Source: Paenibacillus sophorae (GTDB lineage Bacteria > Bacillota > Bacilli > Paenibacillales > Paenibacillaceae). From it: 64,000 bases of DNA. Below are positions 31,740 through 40,057 of the stretch, in pieces (within the stretch, counting starts at the first letter, position 1; each line of letters begins with the position of its first letter). The position numbers and the translations under genes were made by a program. The stretch covers positions 5,084,001 through 5,148,000 of the forward strand of contig NZ_CP076607.1 of assembly GCF_018966525.1 (NCBI RefSeq). The letters are read 5' to 3'. Under the pieces are notes generated by a model that saw only the letters and a program-made list of their open reading frames with translations, was not told the origin of the DNA and ran no database searches.

Positions 31740-32177
31740 CTAACCTTGCCCTACAATCAAAGCGCGCTTAACGCCAGGCATCCCTTTCAGGCTATCCAGC
31801 ATGTCTCCCAGTTCATCATTTATGTGGGTGATCTCAATGGAAAGGACAACGTTCGCCCACCCTTGAAGCGGAATACTCTGATGAATGGTCAGCACATTGG
31901 CTCCATGCCCCGCTACGGCTCCCAGCACCTTGGACAGCATGCCCGACTCATGCTCAAGATCCATCGAGATCGTTACGATGCGTTCCCTTTCCAACTGATG
32001 GATCAGATGGATGCCGTCTTTGTATTTGTAAAAAGCACTCCGGCTCAGCCCCACCTGCTCCACGCCCTCATGAACCGTCTTGGCATCTCCGGCTTCCAGC
32101 AGCTGTTTGACCTGCATCGTTTTCAGTACCGCCTCGGGCAAAATATCTTCACGAACCAAATAATAACGTTCTTTCAC
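31740..32177 (-). CDS. pheB: ACT-domain protein PheB
   Basis: The 145-residue protein has an N-terminal helical part and a C-terminal ACT domain with MDLEHESGMLSKVLGAVAGHGANV. B. subtilis pheB lies next to pheA and is thought to be a regulatory partner in aromatic amino-acid metabolism; a biochemical role is not established. GTG 32177 follows GAGGAGAGG. It is the first gene of the five-gene operon. Confidence 0.9.
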   Translation of the reverse strand: MKERYYLVREDILPEAVLKTMQVKQLLEAGDAKTVHEGVEQVGLSRSAFYKYKDGIHLIHQLERERIVTISMDLEHESGMLSKVLGAVAGHGANVLTIHQSIPLQGWANVVLSIEITHINDELGDMLDSLKGMPGVKRALIVGQG

Positions 32178-32219
32178 AAACGTCCTCTCCTCAAAGACTT
32201 TTGTTTTTACATAGTGGAC

Positions 32220-32248
32220 ATTATAAAGTTATTCAGAAAGAATTGCAA
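32220..32248 (-). promoter_or_regulatory. Promoter of the pheB-hom-thrB-pheA-ilvE operon
   Basis: On the minus strand TTGCAA (32248-32243), a 17-bp spacer and a perfect TATAAT (32225-32220). No T-box or attenuator is visible in the short leader. Confidence 0.8.
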
Positions 32249-32349
32249 TACTTTTCACAAAACCGTTTCACTCTAAAATTCAACTGCCGACTCCGTCGCA
32301 GCCCCCGAGAACAAGTTCCTTTTACAATCCACCCTTTGAAAAACGCATG

Positions 32350-32401
32350 AAAAAGGCGCTTGCACGGTTCTCCTTATTATGGAAAACACATGCCTGCGCC
32401 T
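32350..32401 (-). terminator. Terminator of spo0B-obg
   Basis: On the minus strand AGGCGC-AG-GCATG pairs with CGTGC-AA-GCGCCT, followed by TTTTC, 25 bp after the obg stop. Confidence 0.75.
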
Positions 32402-32425
32402 GCTTTCGGTCCGTTATTCACTTAT

Positions 32426-33736
32426 TCAATAGTAGCTGCTGTTCTCGACAAACTCGAATTCGAAATCGGCGATTCGAACAATGGTGCCTTCCACCGCTCC
32501 GCGTTTGCGGAGCTCCTCATCCACACCCATATGCCGCAGCGTCCGCGCCAGCTTCAGAATCGCATCATGCGAATTAAGCTGCATCCGTTTGAGCATCCGC
32601 TCAATCTTCGGACTGCTGACGACATAGGCTTCGTTATCACGAGTGATGGTGAAAGAGTCATCTTCCGTAGCCTTAAGCTTATATACTTTATGCTCACCGC
32701 TCTCTGCCACTTCCTCCACGGCCGGAGCCTGCGGAATGGAATCAAGCAGATCGGCGGCGCGGTAGAGCAACTCTTGAACGCCTTTGCGGGTCAGCGACGA
32801 GATTGGCAGGATCTCCAGATCAGGCAGAAGACTGCCTGCGCGCTCGCGGAAAGAAGCAAGATTCTCCTCCGCTTCCTCCATGTCCATCTTATTGGCCGCC
32901 ACAATCTGCGGACGGTCGGCAAGGCCTGTGTTGTATTGCTTCAGCTCATCGTTGATCTTCACCCAGTCCTCGAACGGATCACGGCCTTCGGAGCCCGCCA
33001 TATCGACAACGTGAATGATGATGCGCGTACGTTCGATATGGCGCAGAAATTCATGTCCCAGCCCAACGCCCTCATGAGCGCCCTCGATCAGTCCGGGGAG
33101 GTCGGCCATGACAAAGCTGCGGCCGTCACCTACATCCACAACGCCGAGATTCGGTGTAATGGTAGTAAAATGGTACGCTCCGATCTTCGGCTTGGCAGCC
33201 GAAACGACGGACAGCAAAGTGGATTTGCCTACGCTCGGAAAGCCGACAAGTCCTACATCCGCCATGACCTTAAGCTCAAGCACAACATAGCGTTCCTGGC
33301 CTTCTTCCCCGTTCTCCGCAAGCTCGGGAGCAGGGTTATTCGGTGTCGCGAACCGGATATTTCCCCGGCCGCCACGGCCGCCACGAGCCACAACCACTTC
33401 CTGGCCGTGACGCGTCATGTCGGCGATGATCTCGCCGCTGTCATCGTCAATCAGCACCGTTCCCGGCGGGATGCGGACGATCATATCGTCGGCACCCGCG
33501 CCGTGTTGGCTCTTATTACGTCCCTTTTCCCCACGCTGGGCCTTGAAATGCCGCTGATACCGGAAATCCATCAGGGTACGCAGCCCTTCGTCCACGCGGA
33601 AAATGACGTCGCCGCCCTTGCCGCCGTCACCGCCGGCAGGACCGCCCTCCGGCACATATTTCTCGCGGCGGAACGCCACCAGACCGTCGCCGCCGTCGCC
33701 GCCTTTTACAAATATTTTCGCTTTATCTACAAACAT
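32426..33736 (-). CDS. obg: GTPase Obg/CgtA
   Basis: Obg is an essential GTPase of 50S maturation, stress response and sporulation initiation. The 436 residues contain the glycine-rich Obg fold (KGGDGGDGLVAFRREKYVPEGGP), the G domain with GFPSVGKST, DLPGLI and NKMD, and a C-terminal OCT domain. ATG 33736 (MFVDKAKIFV) follows AGGAAGGTGAG; a GTG 21 bases upstream is rejected. It lies 17 bp after spo0B, the classic phosphorelay pairing. Confidence 0.96.
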   Translation of the reverse strand: MFVDKAKIFVKGGDGGDGLVAFRREKYVPEGGPAGGDGGKGGDVIFRVDEGLRTLMDFRYQRHFKAQRGEKGRNKSQHGAGADDMIVRIPPGTVLIDDDSGEIIADMTRHGQEVVVARGGRGGRGNIRFATPNNPAPELAENGEEGQERYVVLELKVMADVGLVGFPSVGKSTLLSVVSAAKPKIGAYHFTTITPNLGVVDVGDGRSFVMADLPGLIEGAHEGVGLGHEFLRHIERTRIIIHVVDMAGSEGRDPFEDWVKINDELKQYNTGLADRPQIVAANKMDMEEAEENLASFRERAGSLLPDLEILPISSLTRKGVQELLYRAADLLDSIPQAPAVEEVAESGEHKVYKLKATEDDSFTITRDNEAYVVSSPKIERMLKRMQLNSHDAILKLARTLRHMGVDEELRKRGAVEGTIVRIADFEFEFVENSSYY

Positions 33737-33753
33737 GGATGTCTCACCTTCCT

Positions 33754-34494
33754 TCACATTCCCATCGGCAGGCGCAGCTGGAAGTCCGCCTTATGGGGCG
33801 TCAGCTGCTCCGCTGTTACAATTTTGCCCTGCACGATATTAAATATCTGTTCCCGGAACAACTCCGTTCCTTCCCGCAAGCCGTCGCTGCCGAATGCAAT
33901 GACAACGTCCCCCTCATCCTTCTTGAAAGAAAGGAGCAGCGAACGGGTCTCGCCCTGGGCAGCCAGTCCTCCAAATTGGCAGGCTCTGACCGTTTGCATA
34001 ATCACTGAGGTGAGCTCATCTCCGGCCTCAGGCGTCAGCTTATCTCCCAGCTGCAATCCTTCTTCCACTTCAATGTCCAGCTGCAGGCTGCCCCCCACGG
34101 TGCGGAAGGATTGAAGATAGAAGACCAGCGAAGGAATACCGAGCTTGGATATCCGGCTGTCCAGCTCGATGCGTTCTTTTATTCTTTCCACACACTGTAC
34201 CGATTTATCAGGCTTGCCCAGTTGAATATAGCCGTACAGTACCTGGAGATCATTCATCCAGTCATGGCGGTGATGATTAAGCGTCCGGATCGCCGTCTGC
34301 TGCAGGATCCGTTCTTGTTTCTGGAGTTCTCGTTCATAGTGGCGGCGGACCGCCAGGACGCTGAATAAAGCAGCCGCTGCGGCCCACACGCCAAGCAGGA
34401 GGCATGTCCAAAGCGTCGGCCATATGCAGGCGAATCCCAAGGGAAACGCTACCGATAACACCGAAGCTCCTACTGCGCTTTTCCAGGATTTCAT
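33754..34494 (-). CDS. spo0B: Sporulation phosphotransferase Spo0B with membrane anchor
   Basis: Spo0B passes phosphate from Spo0F to Spo0A. The phosphorylated histidine is H77 in RHDWMND, matching the RHDWMNKLQ of B. subtilis. The rest is the four-helix-bundle and degenerate ATPase-like region. Unlike the 192-residue cytosolic B. subtilis protein, this 246-residue form has about 50 extra N-terminal residues with two hydrophobic segments (about 7-25 and 27-49), so it is probably membrane-bound. ATG 34494 follows GGGGAAGACAGT. Assignment rests on the histidine motif and on obg next door. Confidence 0.9.
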   Translation of the reverse strand: MKSWKSAVGASVLSVAFPLGFACIWPTLWTCLLLGVWAAAAALFSVLAVRRHYERELQKQERILQQTAIRTLNHHRHDWMNDLQVLYGYIQLGKPDKSVQCVERIKERIELDSRISKLGIPSLVFYLQSFRTVGGSLQLDIEVEEGLQLGDKLTPEAGDELTSVIMQTVRACQFGGLAAQGETRSLLLSFKKDEGDVVIAFGSDGLREGTELFREQIFNIVQGKIVTAEQLTPHKADFQLRLPMGM

Positions 34495-34642
34495 ACTGTC
34501 TTCCCCGTCCCTTACGTTCGCGAATTCTTAGCGCTCTACCGCAATCAGACCCGTTCATGTTTACCCAGTATACCATAGGAATTCCCCCGGGTTCATCAAG
34601 AAGCGGCAAGAATTTTCCTATCCTATAGATTCTTATATTTTG

Positions 34643-34677
34643 AAAAAAAGCCCCCGGCGCTCATGCCGGAGGCTTTA
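34643..34677 (-). terminator. Terminator of rplU-prp-rpmA
   Basis: On the minus strand AAAGCCTCCGGC and GCCGGGGGCTTT form a stem with one mismatch, followed by a run of seven T residues. Confidence 0.9.
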
Positions 34678-34699
34678 CTAGCAATTATTGTCCGTAAGC

Positions 34700-35011
34700 T
34701 TACGCTTCCAGAGCCGCAGCTACCGGAGCGACGTCTACCGGGTAGACGCTCACTTTCTTGCGATCGCGGCCCAGGCGCTCGAACTTCACAACGCCGTCCA
34801 CTTTGGCGAACAAAGTATCGTCTTTGCCGATGCCTACGTTCGTGCCGGGGTGGATTTTCGTTCCGCGTTGACGCACCAGAATGCTTCCGCCTGTTACGGC
34901 TTGACCATCGGCGCGTTTCACACCAAGACGTTTCGCGTGGCTATCGCGTCCGTTCTTTGTGGAACCTACACCTTTTTTCGATGCGAATAACTGGAGATCC
35001 AATTTCAACAT
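34700..35011 (-). CDS. rpmA: 50S ribosomal protein L27
   Basis: The 103-residue protein reaches the peptidyl-transferase centre with its N-terminus. It begins MLKLDLQLFA-SKKG: the first residues are a presequence of the type known in Bacillota to be removed by the Prp protease, which is encoded next to it. GSTKNGRDS and RQRGTKIHPG are family signatures. ATG 35011 follows AAGGAGG. Confidence 0.97.
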   Translation of the reverse strand: MLKLDLQLFASKKGVGSTKNGRDSHAKRLGVKRADGQAVTGGSILVRQRGTKIHPGTNVGIGKDDTLFAKVDGVVKFERLGRDRKKVSVYPVDVAPVAAALEA

Positions 35012-35028
35012 GTTGTCTACCTCCTTCT

Positions 35029-35364
35029 TCAAATAATGACTTCCTGTATCTGAATATACTTACCGTACGACTCTGCAATCGTATTGAGCATAACGACCAT
35101 GGATTCCAGAAGCAGCTGCACTTTGGCAGCAGTTTCGGGGTCTTCAATCGGCAACAGCGTCCCGCTGAGAAACCCGTCCTTCATGGACGAATCCAGCACG
35201 ACTCCGGTTAAGGCTTCAATCGCGTTGACAGTACCGACCGTTACAGTCGAAACACCGGCACATACGATATCTCTGCCCCTTTTGTCATACTCGGCATGGC
35301 CATTTACGGCAAAACCGATGATCGCGCCTTGAGAGGAATCCCGTGTAATCCGCACGTTAATCAT
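35029..35364 (-). CDS. prp: Ribosomal-processing cysteine protease Prp
   Basis: Prp (YsxB) cleaves the N-terminal extension of L27 in Bacillota, as shown in Staphylococcus aureus. The 111-residue protein has the catalytic pair His in NGHAEYDKRG (about residue 23) and Cys in DIVCAGVS (about 35). It lies between rplU and its substrate gene rpmA, the conserved arrangement. Confidence 0.95.
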   Translation of the reverse strand: MINVRITRDSSQGAIIGFAVNGHAEYDKRGRDIVCAGVSTVTVGTVNAIEALTGVVLDSSMKDGFLSGTLLPIEDPETAAKVQLLLESMVVMLNTIAESYGKYIQIQEVII

Positions 35365-35376
35365 AAACGCACCTTC

Positions 35377-35688
35377 TTACGCTTGAATCTTCTCGATCGT
35401 TACTTTTGTGTAAGGCTGACGATGGCCTTGCTTCTTATGGTAGTTCTTCTTCGGTTTGTATTTGTAAACGACAACCTTCTGACCTTTACCATGCTTCTCG
35501 ACCTTCGCCGTTACGGAAGCGCCGCTTACGAGCGGAGTTCCCGCCGTCAGACCGCCTTCGTTCGATACAGCCAGGACACGGTCAAACGTTACGCTTGCTC
35601 CGTCTTCCGCGTTCAGCTTCTCGATGAACAATACGTCGCCCTCTTGGACTTTGTATTGCTTGCCGCCAGTTTCGATAATTGCATACAT
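35377..35688 (-). CDS. rplU: 50S ribosomal protein L21
   Basis: The 103-residue L21 binds 23S rRNA. Typical features are MYAIIETGGKQYKVQEGD and KYKPKKNYHKKQGHRQPYT. ATG 35688 follows GAGGAGG. First gene of rplU-prp-rpmA. Confidence 0.97.
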   Translation of the reverse strand: MYAIIETGGKQYKVQEGDVLFIEKLNAEDGASVTFDRVLAVSNEGGLTAGTPLVSGASVTAKVEKHGKGQKVVVYKYKPKKNYHKKQGHRQPYTKVTIEKIQA

Positions 35689-35821
35689 TGGTTTTGCACC
35701 TCCTCATGTCTCAGACTCGCCTGGTCCAGGTGGCTCTCCCTTCCGGAATCGCGCTTGATTACCCGATCGGAGCGGTTACAGCATGTGCAGGCAAATTAAT
35801 GAACCAGACACATACTTATAG
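35689..35821 (-). promoter_or_regulatory. Structured leader of rplU (possible L21 leader)
   Basis: About 130 nt between promoter and start codon with at least one hairpin (CCTGG-T-CCAGG, 35720-35730). In many Bacillota this position holds the L21 autoregulatory leader. I cannot confirm the consensus by eye, so the identity is inferred from position. Confidence 0.45.
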
Positions 35822-35850
35822 ATGATAGCATGGAGACCTGGAATAGTCAA
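35822..35850 (-). promoter_or_regulatory. Promoter of rplU-prp-rpmA
   Basis: On the minus strand TTGACT (35850-35845), a 17-bp spacer and TATCAT (35827-35822). Confidence 0.8.
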
Positions 35851-35854
35851 CGCT

Positions 35855-35891
35855 GGTATTGCATATAAATATTTTCCAACGATGCAATACC
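35855..35891. repeat. Inverted repeat between rng and the rplU promoter
   Basis: GGTATTGCAT (35855-35864) and ATGCAATACC (35882-35891) are a perfect 10-bp inverted pair, starting 2 bp beyond the rng stop and just upstream of the rplU -35. It may act as an rng terminator, but no T-tract follows. Confidence 0.6.
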
Positions 35892-35893
35892 GG

Positions 35894-37144
35894 TTATTCC
35901 CTTCCTTGCTTCCACATCGGCGTTCGACCGGTGCCTCCGCAGCATTCGCATGGACGGGTGGAAAGCTCCAGGACGTCATGCCTCACTTTTTTCCGCGTCA
36001 TCTCAAGCAGCCCCAGCCGGGTCCAGCCCAGAATATAAGTCTTCGTCCGGTCTCTACTGACGATACTTTCGAGCCGGGCCACCACCATTTTGCGATGCTC
36101 TTCCAGTTCCATGTCAATGAAATCGATGATAATAATGCCGCCGGTATCCCGAAGCCGGACGAGACGCCCGATCTCTTCCGCGGCGAGAAGATTGGTGCGC
36201 GTAACCGTCTCCTCCAGCGACGCGCCGCCCGTATATTGAGCCGTGTTGACATCGATTACGGTGAGCGCTTCCGCCTCATCCCAGATAAGTGTTCCTCCAC
36301 CTTCGAGCGTGATTTTGCGGCTGAATCCGCGCTCTAGCTGCTCTTCCACCCCGTATGCGGCAAAAATCGGCTCGGTTCCGGTATACAGTTCCACCCGCTT
36401 GTAGCCTTCCGGAGCCATCTCGCTTAAGAATGCCTCAGCCTCTTTGACGGCTTGCGGAGAATCTATCCGAAGCTCGTCCCGCCGGGGGTCGAACGTGTCG
36501 CGGATGAACCGCTGAACGATGCTGAGATCACGGTGCAGCAGCGCCGGCGCCTCCGCCTTCTGAGCGCGGCGCATGATCCTCTCCCACTGTGCCCGCAGAA
36601 GTGCCAAATCTCCTTCCACCGCTTCGGAGAGCTCGTCCTCAGACACGGTGCGCATAATTAGACCTTCTTCATTCTTCCGCAGCCGTTCGGCCAGCGCCTT
36701 CAAACGGTTCCGCTCGGATTCTCGCCCGATCTTTTTGGAAACCCCGACGTATTCCGCAAACGGCATATATACCATCCAGCGTCCGGGGAGCGTGTAATGT
36801 GTCGTGACCCGCGCTCCCTTGTTTCCTCTAGGTTCTTTTCTAACCTGAACAATAATTTCCTGTCCGGGCTTTAGCAGCGTATCAATCGATGGCTTTACTT
36901 TAGGCTGTTTCTCCAGATGCGGATGCAGTACATCATCTACATATAGAAAGGCATTTTTTTTCTGCCCGATATCGACAAAAGCGGCCTGCATTCCAGGCAG
37001 CACATTCATTACCCGTCCTTTGTAGTAGCTGCCGACCAGTCCCTGCTGCTCCTCCCGCTCAGCCGCATATTCCATCAGTCTTCCCTTCTCCAGAAGGGCC
37101 ATCCGGGTCATATGCTGCGAGCAGTGAACGATCATTTGTTTCAT
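35894..37144 (-). CDS. rng: Ribonuclease E/G family endoribonuclease
   Basis: This family cuts single-stranded RNA and matures rRNA in species that have it; B. subtilis lacks it and uses RNase Y and J. The protein of about 416 residues has an S1 domain (YYKGRVMNVLPGMQAAFVDIG), the catalytic acidic sites in LTVIDVNTAQYTGG and IIIIDFIDM, and the zinc-link cysteines in RPCECCGGTGR. The length fits RNase G. I chose ATG 37144 after GAGGTG; a GTG-type frame to 37165 is open. It lies between spoIVFB and rplU. Confidence 0.93.
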   Translation of the reverse strand: MKQMIVHCSQHMTRMALLEKGRLMEYAAEREEQQGLVGSYYKGRVMNVLPGMQAAFVDIGQKKNAFLYVDDVLHPHLEKQPKVKPSIDTLLKPGQEIIVQVRKEPRGNKGARVTTHYTLPGRWMVYMPFAEYVGVSKKIGRESERNRLKALAERLRKNEEGLIMRTVSEDELSEAVEGDLALLRAQWERIMRRAQKAEAPALLHRDLSIVQRFIRDTFDPRRDELRIDSPQAVKEAEAFLSEMAPEGYKRVELYTGTEPIFAAYGVEEQLERGFSRKITLEGGGTLIWDEAEALTVIDVNTAQYTGGASLEETVTRTNLLAAEEIGRLVRLRDTGGIIIIDFIDMELEEHRKMVVARLESIVSRDRTKTYILGWTRLGLLEMTRKKVRHDVLELSTRPCECCGGTGRTPMWKQGRE

Positions 37145-37219
37145 GGCGTCACCTCTGGTATACAAAAATTTCCCGATTTCCCCAAGCGGATCGGCGGTTA
37201 GCGCCGATAACAGTCAGCT

Positions 37220-38062
37220 TCATAGCCCAAAATAGGATGAGAGCAAGCGCTGTTCCGGTACGACCGCCATCACGCCTCCTTCGGCGTCAAGCACATAGAT
37301 CAAATGATACTGGTGCCGTCTAAATAGACGCAGAATATCATCCAAAGGTTTCGCAAGAGGCGCAACAATCGGGAGTGCAGGTGTGCCTTTGTCCATATGT
37401 TGTTCATATATGACCCCCCGGTTCATGAGAAAAGCCAAAAACCGGAAAGGAAGATTTCGGTGATCCGTTATATTGGAATACAGCAGAAAGGCGGCGATCA
37501 TCAGCAGATTAAGCCGAAGTCCGCCGCCGCTTCCCAGCGGCAGCAGGGCATACACGGCCGTCAGGGCGCTTGCAAAAATGCTGATTCTTCCGCACCACAG
37601 CAGAGTCGAGTAATACGGGGCCTGAAGGCTTACCGCAGCTTGTACGATTCTCCCTCCATCGAGCGGCAAAATAGGCAGCATATTGAATAGGGCGATGATG
37701 AGATTAGCTTGAATGAGATAAGTCATATAGGCTTCGCCGCCCCAACCGGCTTCTTTCAAAGCGGCCGCGAACGCGATCATCAGAACGTTCTGCAGCGGTC
37801 CGGCAAGCGCGATTCCGATTTCACGGAATGCGGTTAGCTTTCCATTGTCCTCAATGACCGCGACTCCTCCGAACGGGAGAAGCTGCACTGATTTGACGGT
37901 GGCTCCGGCAAGGAGCGCCGCCCAGACATGCCCCAGCTCGTGGACGAGAACGATGGCAAAGAGCGTCAGCAATTCGAGGAACTGCCCGGTAAGCACGGAA
38001 AGCAGCATAATGATAACGAACAGCGGGTGCAGGAAAAAGGAAATGCCCCAGACCCTAATCAA
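37220..38062 (-). CDS. spoIVFB: Pro-sigma-K processing intramembrane metalloprotease SpoIVFB
   Basis: SpoIVFB is an M50 site-2-type protease that activates pro-sigma-K in the mother cell. The 280-residue protein has the zinc motif H41-ELGH-45 in a membrane helix, the second metal motif NMLPILPLDGG with D135, and a C-terminal CBS-type domain (about 225-280) that senses ATP in B. subtilis. Its start overlaps spoIVFA by 8 bp. BofC, which restrains this pathway, is encoded at 18.5 kb. Confidence 0.95.
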   Translation of the reverse strand: MIRVWGISFFLHPLFVIIMLLSVLTGQFLELLTLFAIVLVHELGHVWAALLAGATVKSVQLLPFGGVAVIEDNGKLTAFREIGIALAGPLQNVLMIAFAAALKEAGWGGEAYMTYLIQANLIIALFNMLPILPLDGGRIVQAAVSLQAPYYSTLLWCGRISIFASALTAVYALLPLGSGGGLRLNLLMIAAFLLYSNITDHRNLPFRFLAFLMNRGVIYEQHMDKGTPALPIVAPLAKPLDDILRLFRRHQYHLIYVLDAEGGVMAVVPEQRLLSSYFGL

Positions 38063-38903
38063 AACCGATCTCTTCCGCCGGATCGATATAGGCCTTGTCC
38101 CGCATCACCGAAAAATAGAGCAGCTTGGGCGAAGACGCATTCGTTTCCTCCATCCATCCGACGGTATCGCCGCTTTGCACCCAGTCGTCGGCTTTCAGCT
38201 TTGTGCCGTTTAAATGTCCGTATTCGGCGGTAATTCCTCCGCTATGCTGAACGGTTACACGGATGCCTCCTTCCGCCTCTCTTGAAACGGACAGCACCCT
38301 CCCTATATCTATGCTTTTTACCACCGCGCTTCCGGCTTTATCAGCCGCAGGCATAATTTCTACGCCTTTTAGCGTAGAGGCAAATGGCCTAACAATGCTT
38401 CCTGCTATTGGAGGAGTTAGCTTATGAGGCGCCGAGACTTTCCGTGCCGTCTCCTCCCCGTTCCCGAAAATCGGGATAAACGCCGGAGCTCCGTCAAAAT
38501 ACCGTTCATACCACACACGGGCAGCCGTAAAGTCCATATCCTTGCTTAAGGCGCCGGTAATAAAATTTTGCGCGCGATAAGCCCATGGCTGCTGCACGGT
38601 AAAGATCCCCCAAACCGCTCCGAACAGGAGTCCGCTGATAATTGTGCGCCGAATAAAGCCTGACAGGAATGGCGGGTTCTTCCGTTCCCTTTCTCCTTCC
38701 TCGTCCCAGTTGCGGTGCCGCTCTTTCCACAGTTTTTCCGGGTCGGGCTCGGCGTCGTTCCCATTCAGGTATTTTCGCCAATCTTCCGCACTGCCGTCCC
38801 CCGGCATGCTGTATCGCGGCGGTTTGGCGAAATCCGGTATTTCTTCCGGCAGATTGCGGATATGCTGCTTGCGGTGATTCCCTGCGATTGTTTTGTGACC
38901 CAT
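38055..38903 (-). CDS. spoIVFA: Stage IV sporulation protein FA (M23-like regulator)
   Basis: SpoIVFA holds SpoIVFB and BofA in an inhibited complex until SpoIVB cuts it. The 282 residues comprise a charged cytoplasmic part, one membrane segment (about 83-100) and an extracytoplasmic LytM/M23-like domain (about 165-275). The domain keeps AEYGHLNGTKLKADDWVQSGDTVG but lacks the first HxxxD metal site, so it is probably non-enzymatic. ATG 38903 follows GGAGGGATCGAT; 33 extra upstream bases are open but have no site. Confidence 0.92.
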   Translation of the reverse strand: MGHKTIAGNHRKQHIRNLPEEIPDFAKPPRYSMPGDGSAEDWRKYLNGNDAEPDPEKLWKERHRNWDEEGERERKNPPFLSGFIRRTIISGLLFGAVWGIFTVQQPWAYRAQNFITGALSKDMDFTAARVWYERYFDGAPAFIPIFGNGEETARKVSAPHKLTPPIAGSIVRPFASTLKGVEIMPAADKAGSAVVKSIDIGRVLSVSREAEGGIRVTVQHSGGITAEYGHLNGTKLKADDWVQSGDTVGWMEETNASSPKLLYFSVMRDKAYIDPAEEIGFD

Positions 38904-38998
38904 ATCGATCCCTCCGGCGGGCTTGTTTAATATCATCCTATGAAGGAATGCAGCGATTTTAGAACAAGCCTTCCCCGGAAGAAGGGAACGGCTATCTT

Positions 38999-39211
38999 AT
39001 GGGAAACTACGCAACAGACCAGACAATTCGTTCAGGGCGGTGACAACCGACGCTACGCTTCAAGCAGCGCCTCGCTGCTGCGTTCGGCGCGGTACGGATG
39101 ACAGCCCTTCTGCTCGGGGGCATCACACTGTTGGCGGTTCCTCTCCCGCATACGCGAAGCGCTTCTTCCGCGCCTGACGCAGAACAAACAGCCCCGGACA
39201 ACCACCAATGA
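38999..39211 (+). pseudogene. Small plus-strand reading frame interrupted by TGA
   Basis: From ATG 38999, with AGAAGGG about 12 bases upstream, the frame runs 14 codons, meets TGA (39041-39043), then continues for 55 codons to 39211. The downstream part could restart at ATG 39098, giving about 37 residues: MTALLLGGITLLAVPLP then a Ser/Ala/Pro/Asp-rich tail, like a signal or membrane anchor preceded by a basic stretch. A strong plus-strand terminator overlaps the end, which argues that this strand is transcribed. The frame could be a gene with a TGG-to-TGA nonsense change or a very small membrane peptide. It occupies the 355-bp spoIVFA-minD gap. Confidence 0.38.
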
Positions 39212-39236
39212 ACATGGTGTCCGGGGCTTTCTTTTT
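39191..39236 (+). terminator. Strong plus-strand terminator between spoIVFA and minD
   Basis: GCCCCGGACA and TGTCCGGGGC form a perfect 10-bp stem around a 17-base loop, followed by TTTCTTTTT on the plus strand. The minus-strand side has only a weak T-tract, so orientation favours plus, although it may also stop minD readthrough. Confidence 0.85.
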
Positions 39237-39258
39237 CGGTAACCTTAGGCCTAAGCCT

Positions 39259-40053
39259 TTAACCGATACCGAAAAATTTCTTTAACTTTTTGAATGCGCC
39301 CGGCTTGCGGTCAAGCTGCATCAGAGGCACAGCGTCGCCCAAAATTCGGCGGGCAATATTGCGGTAGGCGATGGCGGCGCCCGAATCCGGATTCATAACC
39401 GTCGGCTCTCCCAAATTGGCCGCCTTGATCACCAATTCGTCATCCGGCACAATCCCGATCAAGTCGATATTGAGCACCTGCAGAATATCCTCGACATCCA
39501 GCATATCGCCGGATTTGATGAGTCCAGGCCGGATGCGGTTAATGACCAGCTTAGGCGATTCAACTTCGGACTGCTCAAGCAGCCCGATCACCCGGTCGGC
39601 ATCGCGCACGGCGGCATGCTCGGGCGTTGTTACGACAATCGCCTTATCGGCGCCGGCTATCGCATTGCGGAAGCCGTGCTCGATCCCTGCTGGACAATCG
39701 ATAAGAATATATTCATACTCCTTCTTCAGTTCCAATACGATGTCTCTGACCTGCTCAGGGGTGACTGAAGTTTTGTCCTTAGTCTGCGCGGCCGGGAGCA
39801 TATACAGCTCTTCAAACCGCTTGTCTTTGACCAATGCTTGGCCAAGCCGGCAGCGTCCTTCGGCGACATCCACCAAATCGTATATGATTCGGTTCTCAAG
39901 CCCCATAACCACATCCAGATTTCGCAGCCCGATATCGGTATCAACGAGACATACTTTTTTCCCCTGCAGCGCAAGCGCGGTTCCAATATTGGCCGTTGTG
40001 GTCGTCTTGCCCACGCCGCCTTTGCCGGAGGTAACAACAATCGCTTCTCCCAT
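39259..40053 (-). CDS. minD: Septum site-determining ATPase MinD
   Basis: MinD is the membrane-bound ParA-type ATPase that positions MinC to block polar division. The 264 residues begin with the deviant Walker motif SGKGGVGKTTT and end in an amphipathic basic tail (AFKKLKKFFGIG) that binds the membrane. ATG 40053 follows AAAGGGGTG; the 24 bases upstream overlap little and lack a site. It follows minC after 4 bp. Confidence 0.97.
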   Translation of the reverse strand: MGEAIVVTSGKGGVGKTTTTANIGTALALQGKKVCLVDTDIGLRNLDVVMGLENRIIYDLVDVAEGRCRLGQALVKDKRFEELYMLPAAQTKDKTSVTPEQVRDIVLELKKEYEYILIDCPAGIEHGFRNAIAGADKAIVVTTPEHAAVRDADRVIGLLEQSEVESPKLVINRIRPGLIKSGDMLDVEDILQVLNIDLIGIVPDDELVIKAANLGEPTVMNPDSGAAIAYRNIARRILGDAVPLMQLDRKPGAFKKLKKFFGIG

Positions 40054-40057
40054 GAGG

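Noticed and set aside
32360..34114. 584-codon plus-strand frame across obg and spo0B
   Set aside because: It is the antisense of two confidently identified genes, has no family motif and no ribosome binding site.
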